Assembly (NCBI GenBank): GCA_963854735.1
Contig: OY978100.1
Span: 1,054,001-1,118,000, forward strand
DNA: 64,000 nt
Direction: 5' to 3'
Origin: Marvania coccoides
Taxonomy: Eukaryota > Chlorophyta > Trebouxiophyceae > Chlorellales > Chlorellaceae
Part shown: positions 56,770 to 64,000 of the stretch, in pieces
Layout: every line of letters starts with the position of its first letter
Numbering within the stretch: the first letter of the stretch is position 1
Program-made: the position numbers and the translations under genes
The notes under the pieces: generated by a model
Database searches by the model: none
What the model was told of the DNA's origin: nothing
What the model saw: the letters and a program-made list of their open reading frames with translations, nothing else

Positions 56770-58900
56770 ATGACTGAAGCTCCTCCGAATCCATTCGAGA
56801 AAAATCAAAGATCGAATAGGGAGAAGTCTTTGAAATGGTGCGCATGGGAGATTCTGAAGGATGGGGGAAGTTTAATTGACCAAAAAATCGGCGATGCGAT
56901 CCTCGCAAAGGGCCTGCGGAAGCAAGTAAACTATGCCACGGTAAGCATTTAAATTAACCTTTAAAATAATCTCTTCCAGTTTATATTTACCTCCCATTTC
57001 TTGCTCAAAACTACTGCTAGATCCCTAAGGAGCTGGGGACGGCGCGGCAGTATTTTGTCCTCGGCCCTGAAGGCTGGGCGACCGTCCCTCAATCCGTCGC
57101 TGTGGCGGCCCAGTGGCAGACCAAGAAGCCTACCGAAGTCAGAAAGCGCAAGCAGGAGGTCACTCTGGACGATGCCGACCTGCAGTTTGGCAAACGACGG
57201 CACAAACCTGCCAAGGAGTGGTGGAAAGCAACTTCTGACAACGGAGACGAGGAAAGTGGAGCAGAGGAGGAGGAAGAGGAGGATGAGGAAAAGCAGCAGG
57301 AGGAAGAGGAAAATGTGGCTATTGGCGGCGATGGCGGTGCGACAGCTGACAGTGATGACAGTGGGAGCTGGAAAAAAGATGAAGATGAGGAGGTGCCGGA
57401 GGCTGATGCTGACGTAGAGAAGGCTGGAGCGTCGCCAGCTGAGGAGACGGCGGAAGCGGCCTCGCCCGCTTCGCCGCTGGCCAGCTCCGAGGAGAAAATC
57501 GAGAAGAAAGCGAAACATGAAGCCAAGCCTCCGAAGCAACAACAACGCAGAGACGCAGCAGATGAAGCGCAGCCAGCGAAAGCCTCTGCGCCTCCAAAGG
57601 GCGGGTTTCTCATCCCCAAACGCAAGGCAGTTGACCCGCATCCTTCATCGGCTGCGGTGGCGGCCCCAGCTGCAGCGCCGGCTGCGAGCCCCCCTCCAGC
57701 AGCTGCCGCTGCCGCGGCTGCGCTGCCCCCGAGGCCACCACTGCTGGTAGAAAAGGAGCGGCGGCGCACTGAGGCGGCGCCAGCGGCAAATGGCAGGGTG
57801 GATTTGAGGGATGAGCTGCGACGGGACCTGCGGCGGTCTGCAGAGCCTGCTGCGCCTGCTTCAACCGCCCAGGATAAGGTCAAGAACGAGGCGGCAGCGC
57901 CCCCAGCCAAGGAGAAGGAGAGAGAGAGGCCCGAGTCCAAGGAAGGGAGCCGGAAGGCGGCAGGCTATGGCGGTGGGGAGAGAGAAAAGCAAAGGGAGAC
58001 CTCTGGCCGACGCTCCAAGCAGCAGCGCCCCGAGCAGCCGTGGGAGATCATGCAGCGTCACAGCGATAGCGTGTTTTCAAGGTTTGCTTCTTTTTATTAA
58101 TCAAGTTTTCAACATTTTTTTTTTGAAAGTCATTTTTCCCCCCCCTCCGGTTGTTGACCTTCTCTTACAGGGCGCGCAGCAGGCTGCAATGGGGCAAGAA
58201 CCTGCCCCCCGTGCCCCAACCTGTTAACCCCGCCACCCTGAGCGACCGGCAGCGCAAGGAATGGGACGGAATTCGCAGCCGCTTTGGCAGGCCTCCTGGC
58301 ACGGAGGCGCTGCCCCCGCTGGAGCGCCTGGCTGCGGACCCCTACCCGCCTGTGCCCGCCGACCTTGAGATCGTGCGCATCATGCACGTGAACAGCCCCA
58401 TGGAGCGGCAGTGTCTGGACAGCAGAGTCTTTGTATCCAATCAGTGAGTTGCAAAAATAAAAAACTCCGCTGAAAACTCATCTTAAAGCTCATGAAACCC
58501 ATTTAATTTTCGCTGAAAAATTCTTGATTAGTTTTAAATTGTTTTTCCGCTGTTTCCTTGCGTTTTCTGCAGCCGCGCGGACACAACAGCGCTGGAGCCT
58601 GGCCGGACGATGATCCTCCTCCATAACTTTGACAAGCAGCGAATCTACGGGTGCTACCGCGCGGTAGAAGTAGGAGAAAATCTGGAAACCAGTTTCTTGT
58701 CCGATTTCAAGTACCAGGTGCGGGTGGAGCCCGTTCAGGAGTTTACGGCGCTGCCCAGCAACTTGCTTGAGCCGCTCATCCCGCGACGAATCAACCCCAA
58801 AGACGGCGCGCCGATGAAGTTCTTCGAAAAAGGGACGGCTAGCGTGCAACGGGTGTGGCACCTGCTGCAGTTTTACAATAAGAAGCTGGAGTTGGCCTGA
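56770..58900 (+). CDS. protein with a C-terminal DCD-like domain
   Basis: Exons 56770-56940, 57021-58081, 58171-58443 and 58573-58900, all in phase, give 610 residues. The N-terminal 100 residues (NREKSLKWCAWEILKDGGSL...YFVLGPEGWATVPQ) look folded but are not recognised. A long disordered middle follows: acidic (about 130-230), then Ala/Pro-rich and Arg/Glu-rich. The C-terminal 150 residues, RIMHVNSPMERQCLDSRVFV, EPGRTMILLHNFDKQRIYGC and YRAVEVGENL..., match the outline of the plant DCD (development and cell death) domain: a Cys then F, a 'G-x-x-x-x-L-x-N' and a 'x-I-Y-G-x-Y' strand. The assignment is by pattern only. DCD proteins act in stress and cell-death responses in plants. Confidence 0.6.
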
Positions 58901-59084
58901 GGAGGAAAGAAGACTGCGGCAGTTCCCGAGGTTTGACTTTTTATACTTTGAATGAAATTTGGACGCTGAGCGACCTGACAGCCTATATAAATAAATTAAT
59001 AAATGAAATGCGATTTAATGTTTCTAATTTTATTTAATTGGCAGTATCCCAATAATTTTAGGATTTAATTTTGGAGGGCAGGGA

Positions 59085-62000
59085 ATGGGCGGGCGAATTC
59101 AAAAATGGTTTTTTCTGCTACCTTTACATTTCCTACTGCTGCTGAGCTACGGGGTCTCCTCCTCCACGGCCGCACATGTGGTGAATTTACTACCGGATGG
59201 CCCTTTGGAGCTGCACCCCTACAGCGATTTCAACGATGACTCCAAAGCAAGATTTTTTCTTCTCCACCTTCACAACTGAAACCCTCAATCTTTAGTTTAT
59301 CAATTATTTGCTTTTATTTGCAGCGATGCACTTCTGCGGAGGTGCTGCGATCCACTTACGAGGGATTTGCGCTGCCTGACAGCTCCTTGAAGACGCTTCA
59401 CATTCGTTTTGACGGCAAGCTGTGGTGCGACGAGTACCCCCAGCTGCGGCAGTCTGGCACGCTGTTTACCTTGGGGGGAGGCTTTGACGTCACGGTGGAC
59501 TGTCACAGTGGAGGCAGCTCGCAGACTTTGGCTGTAAATGGCGGCGTGCTGGGCTCAGTTTCATTTCCGTTCGCCAGCCTGGCCACCTCGCCTTCAGACG
59601 ATTTTGAATTCACCCTGGCTGTCGATAAAGCAGACACCACCAATACACTCACGCTGTGCACCGCTGGCGGCGTGTCCTTGGCCCCCAGCCCCTCATTGTC
59701 CCTCGCCTCCGTCCTTCTTGAGCACCTCACAAGCAATGCTTCAATCCTGGATCCCGCCGGCGTCACCATCGGCCCACGACCTGGAGTGCAAGATCAGACG
59801 CTGCGCGCCACCGTGCGCCGCCTGGTAGTAACCACAGGGCAGGCGGCAGCTGGCTGCAAAGCTGCACCGTCATGGAAGGAGCTGGAGGCGCAGATGGCGC
59901 GCAACCGCGCTGCGGTTGTGGCGGAGCTTAAAGCGTTGCCTGGTCTGGAAGTAGAGGTGGAAAGTGCGGTGCGGTTGGTGGCTAGAGCTGAAGATCCGGA
60001 TGGCAATGCGGTGAAAATTCAACTCACCGTATTCGGGCTTCCCCCGGAGCCTGACTCCTCATCTTGTGGAGACGCTACGTTCGAGGCGTCTGACGTTTCA
60101 GGGGCAGTTTCTCTGACCGCTGAAGTACGATTTCCTTTGCCTGGGCGTTACATCGCGAGAGCAAGGGTGTCTGACGGCAGCGGCATTCTGACGCGGCGTG
60201 ACGTGGCGTTGATCGTCCGCAAACGCGGGGATAACGCCAGGAAAGCGCCTTGCTGTCGTCACACACCGTATATTGTGGCTCAAAACAACGGCAGGCCGGT
60301 CCACCGCACTGAGTTTCGCGCCAACGCGGTGCGGCGGCTGGCGATTGAACAGCTGGGGTGGAGCAGCGCCTACTGGGAGGGCGCAGATATGGAAGCAGAG
60401 CGTCTCTTTGACTACTCTGTCCTAGCGCCGGTTCCCCAAAGCCGTCCTGTAGAAACCATCACTTGCGCTGATGTGAGGGTCGCTGGAGCCGGCAGCCCAG
60501 AGGTGTATGGCTTGCTGTGGGCAGCTGAAGAGGTCACGGGACACGGCAAGCAGCTCACTGTGGTTCCAGAGGCGTTTCCTTGGGCCTCTGCCGCTGAAGT
60601 CGAGTGCCAGGAGCACTGGAGCGCGTGGCACACCCTTCCTTCACACCTCCCGTATTCGCGGGAAGCGCCTGGGGGCGGAAATCGCACCTGTTCCGTGGGG
60701 TGCACGGCAGCGGGGACCCAAAGTTTGTTGAAGACGACCGGCATGGTGGATCAGTTTGCGCAGGCGCTGGCGCAGCTGTCGTACGGCGCGCTGTCCGTGG
60801 CGCCGCAGGTCAACGTGCTGCCAGAGGTGCAAATAGATAGAGACACGGGGGACACGGGTGCGTTTGCGTATTATGACACGCCGGCGAGGCTGGCTGTAGC
60901 TGCCGCCCCTGGGCCCAAGCCCTGGATGCGTCTGGTGCTGGCCCCTCTGGCCTATCATATGCGCCCAAAGCACAGGTAAAGAAACTTCGTTCCTCTTCAA
61001 ATGTTTTGCTTATGATAATTTCGTTTTTTTCCTGATTTGTCCTCAACCCCGCACCCCTCTTTCTCAAATTTTGCAGGGCGTGGAGTGAAGGGATGGCCTC
61101 GGGCGGGGCCACCATCACCAAGTGCTTCGCGTCGATGTACTACGCCGTCCACGAAACGGGGCACCGCCTGGGCTTCAGGCACGGCCAGCTGTTCAAACTC
61201 GACGCTGGCCATTCTGCGCCTGCTGACCCGTTGGGTGCCGGCACCTTTCTAGCAGACGATGCCTACCGCCAGCGCCTGGACATTATGTCGTGCTGCCGGT
61301 CGGACTTTGGGCTGTATCACCGCACCGTTGCCGGATGGTTGAGAACCAGCCAGCGTGAGGTGCTCACCGCTGACGACCTCACCCTCCAGAGCGAAAGGTC
61401 GGCAAATTACTCATAAAATTTGAATATTTTCTTGAATTACGCAGTTTTTACTAATCACAAAAGCCAACTAAGCGCTAATTCCCATGGGTGCAAATCAGGC
61501 GTCTCTTTGTGTGGCCCTTTGATCGCTCGGAGTCGCGTGGCCGGTTGGTGAGCCTGGCCATCCGGCGCTCCGCTCGCGAAATTCTGCTGATTGGCTTCAG
61601 GTCAGCTTCTCACTGGCAGGAAGCTACCGCAGCCGCCGGCAACGCAGCGGAGCAGCAGCGCCAAAACGTGCGAGGCATTCAAGTGGAGTTTCTCCGGCGG
61701 CAGGCGGGGGTCGGAGGGACGTGGAACGAGCGCACCATTCTGGACTTCAACTCGCTGCACGGGGACTGGCCAGACGCGCTGCCGCCTGGTGCAGGCGAGC
61801 TGTCCTCCTCCACCGCATTTTCGCTGCTCAAGGAAGGGCACTCGTGGTTTGACCCCGCCTCCCGCATGCTGCTTTCTTTTGAGCGGGTTGGGGAGTGCGA
61901 CGGCGCACCTGGGCTGGAGCTGCACCCCCACGCTGCTGAAAAATTTTATGGGTTTTCAGGAGAGTGGCCGGGAACCGAGACGCTGAACGTCCAAAACGAC

Positions 62001-62837
62001 TTTTCAGGGTACGCAGCCCTAGAGTGCGCTCATCTCACGCTAACCACGGCGGCAGAGCGCCCCTCTGGTAAGCTGGAAATCGAGTTGGCGGTGTCCAGGA
62101 GTTCTGGGGTTGGCAGTGGCGGTGGAACCGTCACCGAGGAGCAGCTTCTCAGCAAGGGGGTGGAGGAAGCGCCTCTGAGAGCTCCGCTCGAGCAGGAATG
62201 GCCGTGTTTCCAACATTACCCCGCAGTTCCCTCTTCTGGCGGCGCGGCTGCTGTTGTTCCGTCGGAGGAAGGTTTCCTTCGCTTGGCGGTGGCCTGGACT
62301 GCAGGCTCAGCAGCAGAGATAGCCTCGGTGGTCTGGAAAGACAAACTCAATCTCACGCTGCATGCGCTGCCTCGCGGCGCCCTCACAGCCACCAGCGCCA
62401 GCATTTTGCCCCAGTCTGTCCCTTTCTCGGCGCTGCCCATCAGCGTGCACGTTCTTGCCACCGACGGGCGGCACTCGCGCGCCGAGGTGCGGCTGCAGGC
62501 CTCCCGCGCTCAGAGTGGTACAACGGAGGTGCAGGCGCGGTACAAATATTACGATACTGAGGCGCTGTCGTACGGTGAAGTACCGCTGGGAACGTGCAAC
62601 AGAGTGGAGCTGGACGGCCCTGCGAATAAGAAAGGAAGTGGGCTATTCGTGGCAATGGTTGCGGGTGGAGTGGTGGGTGGGGTTCTAGTGTTGGGATGTG
62701 CTGTGTTTGCAATAATTTGGATGCGGAGGCGGAGGCGGAGGGAGAGCAGTTTTGGGGTTGGAAAAGCGGCCAGCGGTGAAGCAGCGGCGCAGCACCGACA
62801 TGACAACGGCCACAGTGATTGCAGCAGAAGAAGCTGA
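59085..62837 (+). CDS. type I membrane metalloprotease, HExxHxxGxxH (M11 gametolysin-like)
   Basis: Exons 59085-59246 (GC donor, GCAAGA), 59324-60975, 61077-61397 and 61499-62837, all in phase, give 1157 residues. A signal peptide (LPLHFLLLLSYGVSSSTAA) starts the protein. The ectodomain contains a jelly-roll-like segment, a cadherin/PKD-like stretch (AEVRFPLPGRYIARARVSDG) and, in exon 3, the zinc site HETGHRLGFRHG, followed by the probable Met-turn LDIMSCC. Near the C terminus is a transmembrane helix (FVAMVAGGVVGGVLVLGCAV) followed by a polyarginine stop-transfer segment. The HExxHxxGxxH site with a downstream Met is that of metzincins; gametolysin-type (M11) proteases, which lyse algal cell walls, are the nearest algal group. 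M11 proteins are usually secreted, so membrane anchoring is notable. Substrate unknown. Confidence 0.65.
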
Positions 62838-63037
62838 CAAATAGAGATCGACCAAACATTATTACAATTTTTAATAGTTGAAAAAACATTATTACTATTA
62901 TAGCATTTATTTCCCATAAAAACTTCTTCATAGAATAATAAGTAGTTATTCATAAATGTATTTTATTATTTGCAAATGCTTGAAAAATGTGCAGACTAGA
63001 CCTTATCGTTGGCAAGACGCATGTGCGCTGAAATATT
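62838..63037. other. convergent intergenic region
   Basis: AT-rich 3' flanks of the metalloprotease gene (plus) and the small gene at 63038 (minus). Confidence 0.4.
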
Positions 63038-63570
63038 TTACTGCTGCTGTGGCGGGTGCTGCATAACCGATGTCTGATATTGCTGCTGCTGCTGTTGCTG
63101 CTGCTGTCGGTAGTCAAAGCCAGGAACCATTCCAGCGCCGCCTGGGGCCCCAGAAAATTGCAATGGTGCAGGGGGTGGTGAGGGCGAGGGCGGCGCCCCT
63201 CCGCTTCTGCCGCCATCTTGCTTCAGCTCGGTGGCAATGTGGTCGAGGAGCGCCCCCGCAGGGATGAATCCATCTGTGCCGTATTGCCGCGTAATGAGGT
63301 TGGAGAGTCGCTCCTGCAATAATGCAAAGCCAGAGAAGCACAGCGGAACAACGGTCAGCAGGCCGGCAAAATAAAATAAAACTAAAATTTTACGCGTATC
63401 AAACCAAATCGGCTCACCAGTGCTTCCCGAGCGCCTTCTGCTCGTTCAATCTCTCGCTGGGAAGAGGCTTGAGCATAAAGTGCGGACAACGCATTCGCGG
63501 CTGTCACGAAATTTCCATAGAGGCTCTCGCCTTCCAACTTGCGTTTTTTCGACCTCTGCTGAGCGCTCAT
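63038..63570 (-). CDS. small conserved protein, HAPSTR1/DUF4588-like
   Basis: Exons 63570-63418 and 63313-63038 splice in phase to 142 residues. The N terminus reads KKRKLEGESLYGNFVTAANA then LSALYAQASSQREIERAEGA, followed by LVERLSNLITRQYG and a Gly/Pro/Gln-rich tail with nine Gln. The LYxxF-x-x-AAN-x-x-x-x-LY pattern is shared with short plant proteins and with animal C16orf72/HAPSTR1, which regulates stress signalling with the HUWE1 ligase. The match is weak and from memory; the protein may belong to an unrelated plant family of similar composition. Confidence 0.5.
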
Positions 63571-63955
63571 TCTTGTTATAGAGTTTGTATTGATTTTTCG
63601 CGTGAAGTGTAAAAAAAAAATCAAACGATGAAAAGTTTGTGAATGCGCAAGGTGGGGTACGCCAGTTCAATTGATATAAGGGATGTCTCATATATTTTTT
63701 AAAATTATTATAAAGCCTTCTCGTTCCAATTTCGGCGAGGTTTTTAAGCTTGGCGGCGCGCGTTTTTCTTGTTGTCGGGCACCTCAATTTTCGCATCAAA
63801 ACATATGCAATTTAAACCAAAATACTTACATTTTGCAAACAACAGCCGCCCTCAATCTTACCTATCTTCTAGCCAAAAGAGGAACAAATTTGCATCCCAA
63901 ATTCTTCCTTTCGCGCTTGTCCTCAATTCTTACAGCATCACCAAACCCGGGAGCA
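63571..63955. promoter_or_regulatory. divergent intergenic region
   Basis: AT-rich DNA between the minus-strand gene at 63570 and a possible plus-strand start at 63956. No element identified. Confidence 0.3.
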
Positions 63956-64000
63956 ATGCTCGCCAAAGGAAGCTACCAGGTGGCGCTGGCAGCGCCCACG
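63956..64000 (+). CDS. possible start of a gene cut by the window end
   Basis: ATG at 63956 opens a frame, MLAKGSYQVALAAPT, still open at the window edge. GC content rises sharply here compared with the upstream 200 bases, as at other gene starts in this window. Too short to identify. Confidence 0.3.
   Translation, partial: MLAKGSYQVALAAPT

Overview
This is a nuclear window from a eukaryote, most likely a green alga (Chlorophyta or close relative); that assignment is inference. Genes are split by short GT-AG introns (roughly 50-400 bases), coding DNA is GC-rich and intergenic DNA AT-rich. The gene set mixes plant-type proteins (plastid-type FabI enoyl-ACP reductase, DEX1, CPL-type CTD phosphatase with a dsRNA-binding region, plant-type USP-related protein, ATP-dependent PEPCK) with general eukaryotic ones (WRAP53, GOT1, TMEM120, DNAJC2/ZRF1, PGS1, DLAT). 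At least seven introns start with GC rather than GT.

Layout. 0.5-1.8 kb: WRAP53-like WD40 gene. 2.7-4.6 kb: acidic unknown gene in broken frame. 4.9-6.4 kb: a probable 2-oxoglutarate/Fe(II) oxygenase with two in-frame TGA codons. 6.6-7.3 kb: end of a non-LTR retrotransposon and an (AG)53 tract. 7.7-10.0 kb: protein with five tandem repeats resembling HARE winged helices. 10.5-14.6 kb: USP-related gene. 14.85-22.24 kb: probable complete DNA transposon, with a Plavaka-like transposase, a divergent second gene, 12-base terminal inverted repeats and clustered subterminal motifs. 22.2-23.4 kb: decayed fragment and long G/C tracts. 23.6-27.7 kb: second repeat gene, fused to an XPG-like nuclease region and helicase-associated-like repeats. 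28.7-30.4 kb: RING-PHD protein. 30.9-31.4 kb: PLAC8-like protein. 32.5-64 kb: mostly dense housekeeping genes (DEX1, ENR, plastid membrane protein, TMEM120, DLAT, DNAJC2, PGS1, GOT1, CPL, PEPCK, DCD-like protein, membrane metalloprotease, HAPSTR1-like protein).

The first half (about 2-31 kb) is accessory and transposon-rich. The strongest candidate for something undescribed is the pair of repeat genes at 7.7 and 23.6 kb. They share a nearly identical 3' exon and the 3' half of the preceding intron, but have unrelated 5' exons (a coiled coil in one, XPG-like plus HA-like repeats in the other), which is the picture left by exon shuffling within an intron. They lie on either side of the transposon.

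Several otherwise clear genes lose frame at runs of 7-8 G/C, each repaired by removing one base. This suggests assembly homopolymer errors, so broken frames should be read with care.
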